A stretch of DNA of 64,000 nucleotides, from NCBI RefSeq assembly GCF_000585375.1, contig NZ_KK073874.1, positions 5,177,251 through 5,241,250 on the forward strand, read 5' to 3'. Numbering within the stretch: position 1 is the stretch's first letter; each line of letters starts with the position of its first letter. The translations under genes were made by a program, and so were the position numbers. This document shows, piece after piece, positions 50,821 through 60,030 of the stretch. The notes below the pieces were generated by a model that worked only from the letters and a program-made list of their open reading frames with translations, was not told where the DNA came from and ran no database searches. Source of the DNA: Cryptosporangium arvum DSM 44712. GTDB lineage: Bacteria > Actinomycetota > Actinomycetes > Mycobacteriales > Cryptosporangiaceae.

Positions 50821-52004
50821 ACGTCCGGGACGCGCTCGACGCCGCCTACCGCGACGAGTGGGGCCAGGTCGTCGGCACGCTGATCGGGCTGACCCACGAC
50901 TGGGACCTGGCCGAGGACTGCGCGCAGGACGCGTTCGCCGCCGCGGTCGCCACCTGGCCGCGCGACGGGGTACCGGCCCGCCCGGGCGCCTGGCTGACGA
51001 CGGCCGCACGCAACCGCGCCCTCGACCGGCTGCGCCGCGACGCGGTCGGCACCGCGAAACTGCGCCAGCTCGCGCTCGTCGACGCCGGCCCCGAGCCGCA
51101 CGAGATCACCGACGAGCGGCTCCGGCTGATCTTCACCTGCTGCCACCCGGCGCTGCCGTTCGAGGCCCGGGTCGCGCTCACCCTGCGGACGCTCTGCGGC
51201 CTGAGCACGGCCGAGATCGCCCGGGCCCTGCTCACGACCGAGCCGACGATGGCCCAGCGGCTGGTGCGGGCCAAACGCAAGATCGCCGAGGCCGGTATCC
51301 CGTACCGCGTCCCGCCGGCCGAGCTGCTGCCGTCGCGGCTCGGGGCCGTCCTCGCCGTGCTCTACCTGATCTTCAACGCCGGTTACGACGGGCACCAGGA
51401 CCTGACCGGCGAGGCGATCCACCTGGCCCGGGTGCTGGCGCGGCTGCTGCCCGACGAGCCCGAACCGCGAGGGCTGCTCGCGCTGATGCTGTTCGGGGAG
51501 GCCCGGCGGGCCACCCGCGCCGAGGACGGCGTCCTGGTGCCGCTGGAGGAGCAGGACCGCGGCCGCTGGGACACCGCGCTGATCGCCGAAGCCGAGCAGC
51601 TCCTGGTGCACACGCTGGCCGCGAGGCGGGCCGGCCCGTACCAGGTGCAGGCCGCGATCGCCGCCTGCCACGCCACCGCGCCGGACGCGGCGAGCACCGA
51701 CTGGCCCCAGATCGCCGCGCTCTACACGCAGCTCGACCGGCTGACGCCGTCACCGGTCGTGGAACTGAACCGGGCCGTGGCGGTCGCGATGTCGGAGGGG
51801 ATCGCGGCCGGGCTGGCCCTGGTCGACGCGCTGGCGGCGTCCGGGCGGCTGGACGGCTACCACCTGCTGCCGGCGACGCGCGCGGACCTGCTGCGTCGCG
51901 ACGGGCGGTCCTCGGAGGCCCGGGAGGCCTACGAGCAGGCGCTTTCCCTCGCCCCGACCGAGGCCGAACGGCGCTACCTGACGCGCCGGAAAGAAAATCT
52001 CTGA
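50817..52004 (+). CDS. ECF42 sigma factor with TPR-like C-terminus
   Basis: Alternative sigma factor of 395 residues, standard length for ECF42. Sigma region 2 (DLAEDCAQDAFAAAVATWP), region 4 (GLSTAEIARALLTTEPTMAQRL) and the helical C-terminal extension (VLYLIFNAGYDG, EEQDRGRWDTALI, YHLLPATRADLLRRDGRSSEAREAYEQAL). The group has no anti-sigma; the C-terminus itself regulates. It ends at RRYLTRRKENL, which aligns with residue 400 of the fused protein at 31572 and marks where that fusion begins. Start GTG overlaps the DGPF stop. Confidence 0.95.
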   Translation: MNVRDALDAAYRDEWGQVVGTLIGLTHDWDLAEDCAQDAFAAAVATWPRDGVPARPGAWLTTAARNRALDRLRRDAVGTAKLRQLALVDAGPEPHEITDERLRLIFTCCHPALPFEARVALTLRTLCGLSTAEIARALLTTEPTMAQRLVRAKRKIAEAGIPYRVPPAELLPSRLGAVLAVLYLIFNAGYDGHQDLTGEAIHLARVLARLLPDEPEPRGLLALMLFGEARRATRAEDGVLVPLEEQDRGRWDTALIAEAEQLLVHTLAARRAGPYQVQAAIAACHATAPDAASTDWPQIAALYTQLDRLTPSPVVELNRAVAVAMSEGIAAGLALVDALAASGRLDGYHLLPATRADLLRRDGRSSEAREAYEQALSLAPTEAERRYLTRRKENL

Positions 52005-52007
52005 CCC

Positions 52008-52036
52008 TGTCGATCTCCGGAACGCTCGTTCGTCGG
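52008..52036 (+). promoter_or_regulatory. Possible ECF42-type promoter before MFS gene
   Basis: TGTCGA at 52008-52013, 17 bases, then CGTC at 52031-52034, in the 38-base gap between the sigma factor and the MFS pump. TGTCGA at -35 with a CG(A/T)C-type -10 is, as I remember it, the motif reported for ECF42 factors in Streptomyces. If used, it would make the pump a direct target. Confidence 0.35.
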
Positions 52037-52042
52037 TGGGGC

Positions 52043-53359
52043 ATGAGAACAGAGATCGAAACGCGGGCACGCCCCGGGCTCGTGCTGGGGCTCGCGTGCG
52101 CGGCCCAGGCCATGGTGGGGTTGGACACCGCGATCGTGAACGTGGCGGTGCCGTCGATCCAGCGCGAGCTCGGCGTCGACGCGGGTGTCGTGCAGTGGGT
52201 GGTCGTCGCGTACGGGCTGCTGCTCGGTGGGTTCCTGCTGGTCGGCGGGCGGATGACCGACCAGGTCGGGCGTCGGCGGGTGTTCCTGGCCGGTGTCGTG
52301 GTGTTCACGGTGGCGTCGTTCGTGGCCGGGGCCGCGCCGCACGTGGGGCTGCTGATCGCGGCCAGGGGTGTGCAGGGCTTCGGGGCGGCGCTGATCGCTC
52401 CGGCCGCGTTGTCGCTGCTGGCGGTCACGTTCCCGGACGGGCGGGAGCGGGTGCGCGCGCTCGGGATCTTCGGCGCGATCGGCGGGGTGGCCGGGTCGTT
52501 CGGCGTCGTCGTCGGCGGGCTGCTCGCCGCCGGGCCGGGGTGGCGCTGGTCGTTCTTCCTGAACGTGCCGGTCGGCGTCGTGTTCGTGGTGATCGCGCTG
52601 ACGTTCCTCGTCCCCGATCCGCCCCGCGACCGCGACACCCGCCTCGACCTGCGTGGCGCCACCGTGGTCACCGGCGGGCTGCTGCTGCTCGTCTACTCGC
52701 TGCACCACGGATCGGTCCTCACCTGGGTGGCCGCGCTCGGCCTGCTGGGGTTGTTCGCGTGGATCGAAGCCCGGTCGGCACACCCGCTGGTGCCGCTGTC
52801 GGCGTGGCGCAACCGGGCGCTCGCCCCGGCGTTCCTGACCTTCTGCGCGCTGCTCGGGTTCATCTTCCTCGGTTCGCTGCTGATGCAGCAGGAACTCGGC
52901 TACTCCCCCGCGACGACCGGCGTGGCCTGGCTGGCCACCACCGCGACGATCTTCGTCGCCGCGATGGGCGGCGCCCGGCTGGCCGCGCGGGTGCCGGTGC
53001 GTGCGCTGCTGGTCACCGGGCTGACGCTCACCGTCGTCGCCGCGCTGTGGCTGACCAGGGCCACGCCCGACAGCGCCTACGTCACCGGCCTGCTCCCGGC
53101 GTTCCTGCTCGCCGGCGTCGGGTTCGGGCTCTGCGGCCCGGCGATCCAGATCAGTGCCCTCACCGGCGTGTCCCGGTCGGAGGCCGGGCTGGTCTCCGGT
53201 CTGGTGGAGACCATGCGTGAGGTCGGCGGTGCGGCCGGCGTCGCGCTCGTCGCCACCGTCCTCGTGTCCGGCTCCGGCTTCCCGTGGGCGTTCGGCCTGG
53301 TCGCCGCGGTCGCTGCCCTCGGAGTACTCACCACCGTCCTCGGAAGGACCTCCTCGTGA
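52043..53359 (+). CDS. MFS drug exporter (DHA2-like)
   Basis: Proton-driven efflux pump of 438 residues with 12-14 spans. Signature loops are VNVAVPSIQRELG, GGRMTDQVGRRRVFL (motif A) and GFGAALIAPAALSLL (motif C of exporters). It follows the ECF42 gene by 38 bases and overlaps the DUF899 gene by 4 bases (GTGA). The group typically exports drugs; the context suggests sigma-dependent induction. Confidence 0.92.
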   Translation: MRTEIETRARPGLVLGLACAAQAMVGLDTAIVNVAVPSIQRELGVDAGVVQWVVVAYGLLLGGFLLVGGRMTDQVGRRRVFLAGVVVFTVASFVAGAAPHVGLLIAARGVQGFGAALIAPAALSLLAVTFPDGRERVRALGIFGAIGGVAGSFGVVVGGLLAAGPGWRWSFFLNVPVGVVFVVIALTFLVPDPPRDRDTRLDLRGATVVTGGLLLLVYSLHHGSVLTWVAALGLLGLFAWIEARSAHPLVPLSAWRNRALAPAFLTFCALLGFIFLGSLLMQQELGYSPATTGVAWLATTATIFVAAMGGARLAARVPVRALLVTGLTLTVVAALWLTRATPDSAYVTGLLPAFLLAGVGFGLCGPAIQISALTGVSRSEAGLVSGLVETMREVGGAAGVALVATVLVSGSGFPWAFGLVAAVAALGVLTTVLGRTSS

Positions 53360-54075
53360 CCACCAACCTGCCCCCCGTCGTCGACCGGGTCGCGTTCGAG
53401 GCCGAAGTCGCCGCCCTGCGCGTCCGCGAGAAAGCACACACCCAGGAGTCCGACGCCCTCGCGGCGCAGCGGCGGCGCCTGCCGATGGTCGAGGTGCCGG
53501 CCGGCACGCCGCTCACCGGCCCGAACGGTCCGACGACGCTGCTCGAGGCGTTCGAGGGACGTCGGCAACTGATCCTGTACTACTTCATGTGGCACGCCGG
53601 GCACCCGGCGGCCGAGCAGTGCGAGGGCTGCACCTGGTGTTCCTCGCAGGTGCGTGAGTTGTCCTATCTGCACTCACGTGACATCACGTACGCGATCGTG
53701 GCCCAGGGTCCCTACCCCGAGAGCGCGCGGTACCACGAGTTCATGGGCTGGGAGATGCCCTGGTACGCGGCCGAGGGCGAGCCGCTGGAGACCCTGCTCA
53801 CCGGGCGGCACGTCGGCATGATGCACCTGGTCAGCTACGTGCGCGACGCCGACCGCGTCTTCGAGACCTGGTGGACGACGCGGCGCGGCGTCGAGCTCGT
53901 CGACAACTCCTACCGGCTGATGGACCTCACGGTCTGGGGACGCCAGGAGCCGCACGAGGACTCCCCGGACGGGTGGCCGCGGAACTGGCCGGTGGACGGG
54001 CACCTGCTGAAGGTCGACGGCCGCCCGATCCCGCAGTGGGCCCGCCTCGCCGCCGGCCACCCGGACTCCCTCTAG
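53356..54075 (+). CDS. DUF899 thioredoxin-like protein
   Basis: Cytoplasmic protein of 239 residues in the DUF899 family, a thioredoxin-like fold. Recognisable stretches are LLEAFEGRRQLILYYFMWH, CEGCTWCSSQVRELSYL and PHEDSPDGWPRNWPVDGH. The three Cys near residue 90 replace the normal CxxC spacing; function is unknown, possibly redox. It is coupled to the MFS gene and ends the hydrolase/DGPF/ECF42/MFS run; its TAG overlaps the convergent TAG. Confidence 0.88.
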   Translation: MTTNLPPVVDRVAFEAEVAALRVREKAHTQESDALAAQRRRLPMVEVPAGTPLTGPNGPTTLLEAFEGRRQLILYYFMWHAGHPAAEQCEGCTWCSSQVRELSYLHSRDITYAIVAQGPYPESARYHEFMGWEMPWYAAEGEPLETLLTGRHVGMMHLVSYVRDADRVFETWWTTRRGVELVDNSYRLMDLTVWGRQEPHEDSPDGWPRNWPVDGHLLKVDGRPIPQWARLAAGHPDSL

Positions 54076-54533
54076 TCCAGGCAGAACTCGTTGCCCTCGG
54101 GGTCGGTCATCATGATGTGGCCGAACTCGAGGGGCGCCTGCGGCTCGTGCCGCCGGACCCGGGTGGCGCCGAGCGTCACCAGCCGCTCGGCCTCGGTCTC
54201 GAGCGCGGCCATCCGGGCGTCGCCCTGCTCGCCGGGGGCCGCACGCACGTCCAGGTGGACGCGGTTCTTCGCGACCTTGTCCTCCGGCACCTGCTGGAAG
54301 AACACCCGCGGGCCCACCCCACCGGGGTCCTCGATCGCCGATCGGCTGTTCCGGAACTCCTCCGGGACGCCGATCCGCGCGAGGAAGTCGTCCCAGGCCG
54401 CGAGCGGGTCGGCGTCCGGAGCGAGGTCGACGCCGGGCGGGCCGGGGATGACGTAGCCCAGCGCGTCGGCCCAGAACCGCGACTGCGCGCGGGGGTCGTG
54501 GGCGTCGAACGTGACCTGGACGGTCCGGCTCAT
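54072..54533 (-). CDS. VOC family (glyoxalase-like) protein
   Basis: Small metalloenzyme-fold protein of 153 residues of the vicinal oxygen chelate superfamily. VQVTFDAHDPRAQSRFWADALGY starts the first beta-alpha module; RVHLDVRA and MMTDPEGNEFCLD (metal Glu) form the second. The two modules act as one site in a dimer. The role may be resistance or isomerisation. The start overlaps the DinB gene by 4 bases. Confidence 0.9.
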   Translation of the reverse strand: MSRTVQVTFDAHDPRAQSRFWADALGYVIPGPPGVDLAPDADPLAAWDDFLARIGVPEEFRNSRSAIEDPGGVGPRVFFQQVPEDKVAKNRVHLDVRAAPGEQGDARMAALETEAERLVTLGATRVRRHEPQAPLEFGHIMMTDPEGNEFCLD

Positions 54534-55081
54534 CGGGGGGCTCCGTTCGTGTGCAGGTAGAGGTCGCGCAGCAGGGTGACCTCGGCGAGATGGTGGATCA
54601 GTTCGCGGTGGATGTGCAGGACCAGGTCGGCCATCGGGGCGTCGGGGTAGGGCTCCGTGGCACCGACCGGCACCGTGAGGTCGTCGTCGGACAGACCGCG
54701 CACCCCGGCCGTCCACACGTCCAGCTGGGTGTGGAGCTGGTCGAGCGCGTCCTGCGCGGTGCCGGCGTACTCCCAGCTCTCGTAGCCCGCCGGGGCCGCG
54801 CCGAAGTGCGACGCGTTGCGCGCGGCGAGCACGCCGACGATGACGTGGCCGAGCCGCCAGGCGATCGTGGTGAACGGCGGCGGCGTGGGTTGCGGGAACG
54901 TGAAGTCGATCGTGAAGTCCCCCGTGCCCGGTTCGGCCGCGCTGGTTCGTTCACGCACGGTCCAGGCCCCGGGCACCGGGGCCCAGAGGTATTCGTCGTC
55001 GGTGAGGCCGGCCAGGCGCTCCCGGACCTGGTTGGTCCAGTGCCATTCCCACTGTTCACGAAGTGCGCGGTTCCAGTCCAT
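54530..55081 (-). CDS. DinB family protein
   Basis: Four-helix metal-binding protein of 183 residues. His in WRLGHVIVG (about 78) and in HIHRELIHHLAEVTLLRDLYL (about 155-165) are the usual ligands. Likely a mycothiol-dependent enzyme or a relative. Coupled to the VOC gene downstream and divergent from a WYL regulator 61 bases away, which may control both. Confidence 0.88.
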   Translation of the reverse strand: MDWNRALREQWEWHWTNQVRERLAGLTDDEYLWAPVPGAWTVRERTSAAEPGTGDFTIDFTFPQPTPPPFTTIAWRLGHVIVGVLAARNASHFGAAPAGYESWEYAGTAQDALDQLHTQLDVWTAGVRGLSDDDLTVPVGATEPYPDAPMADLVLHIHRELIHHLAEVTLLRDLYLHTNGAPR

Positions 55082-55142
55082 GAGGTCACTGTGGCAGGGC
55101 AGGCGGACAGGATGGGTCCGCTATTCGTGGTGAACTGGGTTC

Positions 55143-56090
55143 ATGGACACGGCCGAGCGGGTGCTCGCGTTGCTGGGGCTGCTGCAGCAGCGCGCGGTCT
55201 GGACCGGGCCCGCCCTGGCCGAACGGCTCGGGGTGACGGCGCGGACCGTGCGCCGGGACGTCGAGCGGTTGCGCACGCTCGGCTACCCGGTGCAGGCGAG
55301 CCAGGGGGTGGGCGGCGGTTACCAGCTCGGGCCGGGGCAGGACCTGCCGCCGCTGCTGCTCGACGACGAGGAGGCGATCGCCACCGCGGTGTCGTTGCTG
55401 GCCGGGGCCGGTGGCGGGGTGGCGAGCGCCGGCGAAGCGGCGCTGCGTGCCCTGACCAAGCTCGACCGGGTGCTGCCGACGCGGCTGCGCTCCGAGGTGC
55501 GGGCGCTCTCCGAGTCGGTGGAGTCGTTCGGGCGGGGCGGGCGGACGCCGGTCGACCCGGACGTGCTGATGGTGCTGGCGCGCGCGTGCCGGGACCACGT
55601 CGAGGTGGAGTTCGGCTACGCGTCGCGCCCGCGTCGGGTCGAGCCCTACCGTCTGGTCTCCTCCGACCGGCGCTGGTACCTGCTGGCGTTCGACCGGGAC
55701 CGCGACGACTGGCGCACGTTCCGCGTCGACCGGATGAGTGAGGTGGCTCCGCGGACCTGGCACTTCCGGCCGCGCGAGGACGCACCGGACGCGGCGGCGT
55801 ACGTGCACGAGGGCGTCGCGAGCCGGGTCTACCCGCAGCGGGCGCGGTTCCTGGTGCACGCGCCGGCGGAGCGGGTGCGCGACGAGATCCCGGTGTCGGC
55901 GGCGGTCGTGTACCCGGCCGGGGACGGGCGGTGCGAGGTGCGCGCCGGGGCCGACAACCTCGACGGTGTGCTCCTGCACATGGCCCTGCTCGACCACGAC
56001 TTCGAGGTGCTCGACCCGCCCGAGCTGGCCACCCGCTGCCACGAGCTGGCCGCCCGCCTCCGCGCCGCCGGTTCACGCAGCGGCGACTGA
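55143..56090 (+). CDS. WYL-domain transcriptional regulator
   Basis: YafY/DeoR-like regulator of 315 residues. Winged helix at about 2-55 (LAERLGVTARTVRRDVERL), then a WYL domain at about 140-210 with YRLVSSDRRWYLLAFD and FRVDRM, the part that binds nucleic acid or nucleotide ligands, and a C-terminal WCX-like region. Divergent from the DinB/VOC operon, it is the likely regulator of these genes. It overlaps the convergent MFS gene by 18 bases. Confidence 0.93.
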   Translation: MDTAERVLALLGLLQQRAVWTGPALAERLGVTARTVRRDVERLRTLGYPVQASQGVGGGYQLGPGQDLPPLLLDDEEAIATAVSLLAGAGGGVASAGEAALRALTKLDRVLPTRLRSEVRALSESVESFGRGGRTPVDPDVLMVLARACRDHVEVEFGYASRPRRVEPYRLVSSDRRWYLLAFDRDRDDWRTFRVDRMSEVAPRTWHFRPREDAPDAAAYVHEGVASRVYPQRARFLVHAPAERVRDEIPVSAAVVYPAGDGRCEVRAGADNLDGVLLHMALLDHDFEVLDPPELATRCHELAARLRAAGSRSGD

Positions 56091-57278
56091 CACGACGCGG
56101 GACGCGTAGCCGACCACGAGGGCGACGACCGGGAACGCGATCGCGCCGCCGCCCGCGACTACCAGGTGGACCGGGGCGAACTCGGCGGCGGCACCGGCGA
56201 GGGTCATGCCCAGCCCCTGAGCGGTCATCGACCCGGCGGTCAGCAACGTCATCGCCCGGCCGCGGAGGTGCTCGGGCACGACGTCGAGGAACCACGCGTC
56301 GACGCCGAACGTGTACACGATCCCGCTGCCGACGCCGATCTGGCACAGCAGCGCCACCGCGACGCCGGGGTGGGTCAGGTAGCCGAGCGGCGGGAGCGTC
56401 GCCGCGAGCACGATCGGAAGGCACAGGCGCACCCTCGCGCGGTGATCGAGCAGCGTCCCGGCGAGCAGCGACCCGCCGATCGCGCCGATCGGCATCCCGC
56501 ACAGCAGCAGCCCCAGCGCCGCCGGGCTCGCCCCCAGCCGGGCCACGTACGCCGTCAGCAGCCCCTCCGAGACGACGACGAACATCGGCGGCACCCAGGC
56601 CAGCGCGAACACCGCCCGGATCCGCCGGTCGGCGAACAACACCCGCGCGCCGCCCCAGGACGCGGTCAGCAGCGCCCCGCCACCCACCGACCGGGCCGGG
56701 CGCGCCGGGGTCCCCACCGCGAGCAGCAGCGCGGAGACCAGGAACGTCAGCACGGTGACGCCGAGCACCGCCCCGGGGGAGATCGCCGCCAGGAGAACGC
56801 CACCGGCCGCGAACCCGGTCAGCTGGGCGGTCTGGTTCGTGACCCGGAGCAGTGAGTTGCCCAGCGAGAACAGCTCCCCGCTCGCGAGCACGTCGCCGAG
56901 CGTGGCCGCCCGCGTGCCCGCGAACACCGGGGCGATCGCCGCGAGGACGCACCGCAGCGCCAGCAACGCGGCCACCGGCATCCACGGCAGCAGCAACCCG
57001 GCGGCGAGCCCGGCGCACACCAGGTCGCACGCGACGAGCACGCGGCGCGCCGGGAAGCGGTCGGCCACCGCCGAGAGCACCGTGCCGCCGAGCACGTACG
57101 GCAGCAGCCCGAGCGCGAACGTCAACGCGCTGAGCAGCGGCGAGGACGTCCGCCGGTAGACCAGCACGGCGAGCGCGAGCTCGCACACCACGGTGCCCAA
57201 CGTGGAGAGCGCATGGGCCGCGAACACGAACCGGAACTCCGGCACCGCGAGCACCGCCCGGTACCCCGTCGTCGACAT
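56073..57278 (-). CDS. MFS transporter
   Basis: Exporter of 401 residues with 12 spans. VPEFRFVFAAHALSTLGTVVCELALAV begins the first span pair, LSAVADRFPARRVLVACD is the motif A loop. It is of the enterobactin-exporter/multidrug type (EntS-like). The ATG at 57278 is divergent, by 66 bases, from an ArsR-type gene that probably represses it. The frame continues upstream antisense to that gene without meaning. Confidence 0.9.
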   Translation of the reverse strand: MSTTGYRAVLAVPEFRFVFAAHALSTLGTVVCELALAVLVYRRTSSPLLSALTFALGLLPYVLGGTVLSAVADRFPARRVLVACDLVCAGLAAGLLLPWMPVAALLALRCVLAAIAPVFAGTRAATLGDVLASGELFSLGNSLLRVTNQTAQLTGFAAGGVLLAAISPGAVLGVTVLTFLVSALLLAVGTPARPARSVGGGALLTASWGGARVLFADRRIRAVFALAWVPPMFVVVSEGLLTAYVARLGASPAALGLLLCGMPIGAIGGSLLAGTLLDHRARVRLCLPIVLAATLPPLGYLTHPGVAVALLCQIGVGSGIVYTFGVDAWFLDVVPEHLRGRAMTLLTAGSMTAQGLGMTLAGAAAEFAPVHLVVAGGGAIAFPVVALVVGYASRVVSVAAA

Positions 57279-57344
57279 GGCGGCAGCGTCGCGCGGCCCG
57301 GCGTCGGCGGAATAGTCTTTCGGCTGCCGACGAATGGGGGACGG

Positions 57345-58313
57345 ATGCCCCTGCGACTCCGCTTCGCCGAGGCGGACCTGCTGCGGTGCCGGTTCGCGGT
57401 GTCGCCGCTGTGCGAGACGCACGAGGCGGTGCGCACGCTGCTCCGGCCGGCGCGGCACGGCTACCACCAGGCCTGGCTGGGCCGCACGCCACCGGACCTG
57501 GGGCCGTTGCCGCTGCTCATGCCGGGCGCGGGGTACACACCGGACTTCCTCGGCCCTCCCCCGGCCGCGCCGCTCGGGCACACGGCCCGGTTCGACGACG
57601 AACTCGCGCGGCTGCGCGCCACCGAGCCGGCCGCGGCACGGGCGGAGATGCGCCGCTCGTTCGCGAGCACCGGTGCCGACGTCACGCACCCGGCCCGCCG
57701 GCGCCTGCTCGACGACCCGGCCGCGGCGGTCCGGACGCTCGCCGACGCCACCGAGCGGGCCTGGCACGCGCTCGTCGCGCCGGAGTGGGACCGGCTGCTG
57801 ACGGTGCTGGAGGCCGACGTCGACGAGCGCTCGCACCGGATGGCCGCGGGCGGGCTCGGCGCGCTCTTCGGCGGCCTGCACCGGGACCTGAGCTGGGACG
57901 GCGGGACGCTGACACTGCACAGCGGCAGCGCGACGTTCGAGCAGGACCTGGACGGCCGCGGGCTGCTGCTGATGCCGAGCGTGTTCGCCTGGCCCGAGGT
58001 GATCAGCGGGTTCGCCCCGCCGTGGCAACCGACCGTGATCTACCCGGCGCTGGGGATGGCGCGGGCCTGGGAGACCCGCCGCCCGGCCGAGCCCGTGTCC
58101 CGGCTGATCGGTCCGAATCGGGCCGCGCTGCTGCGCGGCCTGGACGTACCGGCGTCCACGACCGCGCTGGCCCGGCGGCACCGGCTGGCCGCGTCCACGG
58201 TGTCCGCGCACCTGGCGGTGTTGCGCGACGCCGGGCTGGTGACCGCCCGGCGGCAGGGCCTCGAGGTGCTCTACCGCCGGACGGCGCTCGGTACGGCGCT
58301 GCTAGGGCAGTAG
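57345..58313 (+). CDS. ArsR-type regulator with DUF5937-like N-terminus
   Basis: Regulator of 322 residues. The first 240 residues are a domain common in actinobacterial ArsR-like proteins (LRFAEADLLRCRFAVSPL, HPARRRLLDDP, GRGLLLMPSVFAWP); the helix-turn-helix is C-terminal (ALARRHRLAASTVSAHLAVLRDAGLV, wing RRQGLEVLYRRT). This inverted order is typical for the subgroup. Divergent from the MFS gene, it most likely controls the pump. Overlaps the convergent oxidase gene by 12 bases. Confidence 0.9.
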   Translation: MPLRLRFAEADLLRCRFAVSPLCETHEAVRTLLRPARHGYHQAWLGRTPPDLGPLPLLMPGAGYTPDFLGPPPAAPLGHTARFDDELARLRATEPAAARAEMRRSFASTGADVTHPARRRLLDDPAAAVRTLADATERAWHALVAPEWDRLLTVLEADVDERSHRMAAGGLGALFGGLHRDLSWDGGTLTLHSGSATFEQDLDGRGLLLMPSVFAWPEVISGFAPPWQPTVIYPALGMARAWETRRPAEPVSRLIGPNRAALLRGLDVPASTTALARRHRLAASTVSAHLAVLRDAGLVTARRQGLEVLYRRTALGTALLGQ

Positions 58314-59996
58314 GACGTCGAGGAACGTGTTGCTGAAGACGCGGTGCGGGTCGGCGGCGTTCAGCGTCGCCCGGGCGGTGTCCCAGTTGTCGCCGGAGGG
58401 CTGACCGGCCCGGAGGCTCTGCGGGATGCGCCCGGTGAGCGCGGCCGAGTCGGTCCAGGCCCCGGACGGGGTGACCGCCCAGGCCTTCGACCATTCCGGA
58501 CGGACGGTCGCGTAACTGCCGCTGTAGTTCGCGACGATCCACGCCTCCATCTCGGCGTAGAACGCGTCGCACTCCGGGGTGCCGGGGATCGTGCCCATGT
58601 CGAGCCAGACCACGGTGTCCCATTCCGGGTGGTCGGGGCGGGGCCGGGCCGCCGAGAGCTGGGGGCTCACGCCGCCGCCCGCCACCTCCGCCGGGGCGTC
58701 GACGCCGGTCACCCGGATCTCGACCGGGCCGTTCATCGGGAACTTGCCCTGGGCCTGGTAGGCGGTGATGCGCTCCTGGTACTTGACGTAGAACTCGTGC
58801 ACGACCCGCTGGACGTTGGCCCGGGAGGTGAGCACCGCGTACCCGGCCTCGACGATGCGCAGCGTGGTCGGCTGGACGTAGAGCAGCGAGTTCTTCGACC
58901 AGCCCCAGATGTCCCAGGTGCCGGTGACGATCAGCCCCGAGCCGACGATCGAGATCTGGAGGTTCTGGAACGCCGGGGTGCCGCTGACGTCGCCGCGGAC
59001 GATCCGGGACAGGAAGTTGCTCTGCTCCGGGGTGAGGAAGTTGGCGAACGTGTAGGCGTAGGGCGCGTTGACGGTCTTCGAGAGCACCGGTTTCGTCGGT
59101 GCGATCGTCCAGACCTTGAGCCACGGGCGGTCGGTGAACGGGAACCAGATCGCTTCCACGCGGCCGCTGGAGTTGACGTAGCTGGAGAGCGTGCGCCCGC
59201 CGGTGCCGGGCGCGCCGAACAGCGTGGCGGTCGGGATGTCGTAGAAGCTCTGGCAGCGCAGCCGGGTGTTGGTGCCCACCTGCAACGTGGCGCTGACGAC
59301 GAACGCGCGGCCGAGGTGCACCAGGAACGCGGCGATGTCGGGCTGGGTGCGGGTGTAGGTCTTCAGCGCGTAGGCGCTGCCGTTCCAGGCGACGACGGTG
59401 AGCGAGAGGACGAGGTTGCTGAGCGTGCCGTAGCTGGTGCCCGGAATCCGGGTCTCCCCGGTGGCCGGGACGGCCGAGCCGTGGGCGCCGATCGCCAGCA
59501 CCCCGCCGACCGTGAGGTTACCGGGGGCGGTGAGGGCGGCCAGCCCTTTGCCGGCGTTCTCGAGCGCGACCGTGAGCTGGTCGATCGTCGCGCCGGCCTG
59601 CACGGTGACGCTGCTGCTGCCGACCTGGATGCTCCGGAGGTTCTTGGTCAGGTCGACGAGCACGACCTTGCTGACGTCGGCGCCGGCCGGCAGGAGCGTG
59701 GGCGACCAGCCGTGGCTCATGCCTTTCGGGCGGACGCGGTAGTCGTTGGCGTGGGCCCAGTTGGCGACCGTGACGACGTCGGCCGGGGTGGCCGGGGCGC
59801 AGGTCCAGACGTCGGCGAGGCTGATCTCGCCGGACCAGTTCACGTAGGCCTGCTGGTAGAGCTCGATGCCGCTGGGGAAGGCGGGTGGCGGGGCGATCGT
59901 GGCGGCGGACGCCGGAACGGCGAACGCCTCCCCGGCGAGACCGGCGGCGGCGAGTGCGGCCGCGCCTTTCAGGATGGTTCGACGGTTGACGGACAT
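58302..59996 (-). CDS. Type II cholesterol oxidase-like FAD enzyme, exported
   Basis: Secreted flavoenzyme of 564 residues similar to Brevibacterium type II (VAO-fold) cholesterol oxidase. Tat signal NRRTILKGAAALAAAG, then the FAD domain with RPKGMSHGWSP, where His95 is the expected covalent flavin attachment site, and GGVLAIGAHGS. The substrate domain contains VEIRVTG, the Glu/Arg pair of the active site in the known enzyme. It oxidises 3-beta-hydroxysterols to 4-en-3-ones with release of H2O2. The mRNA leader has two symmetric elements (60006-60046), one overlapping the GAGAGGAG ribosome site. Confidence 0.92.
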   Translation of the reverse strand: MSVNRRTILKGAAALAAAGLAGEAFAVPASAATIAPPPAFPSGIELYQQAYVNWSGEISLADVWTCAPATPADVVTVANWAHANDYRVRPKGMSHGWSPTLLPAGADVSKVVLVDLTKNLRSIQVGSSSVTVQAGATIDQLTVALENAGKGLAALTAPGNLTVGGVLAIGAHGSAVPATGETRIPGTSYGTLSNLVLSLTVVAWNGSAYALKTYTRTQPDIAAFLVHLGRAFVVSATLQVGTNTRLRCQSFYDIPTATLFGAPGTGGRTLSSYVNSSGRVEAIWFPFTDRPWLKVWTIAPTKPVLSKTVNAPYAYTFANFLTPEQSNFLSRIVRGDVSGTPAFQNLQISIVGSGLIVTGTWDIWGWSKNSLLYVQPTTLRIVEAGYAVLTSRANVQRVVHEFYVKYQERITAYQAQGKFPMNGPVEIRVTGVDAPAEVAGGGVSPQLSAARPRPDHPEWDTVVWLDMGTIPGTPECDAFYAEMEAWIVANYSGSYATVRPEWSKAWAVTPSGAWTDSAALTGRIPQSLRAGQPSGDNWDTARATLNAADPHRVFSNTFLDVLLP

Positions 59997-60005
59997 GAAC
60001 CACTC

Positions 60006-60021
60006 CTCTCATCGGTGAGAG
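60006..60021 (-). promoter_or_regulatory. Hairpin overlapping ribosome site of the cholesterol oxidase gene
   Basis: CTCTCA-TCGG-TGAGAG, six-base arms. In the mRNA the second arm runs into GAGAGGAG, the ribosome site located seven bases before the ATG. The stem could hide part of this site, giving translational control. Confidence 0.4.
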
Positions 60022-60030
60022 TGGGCGTAA

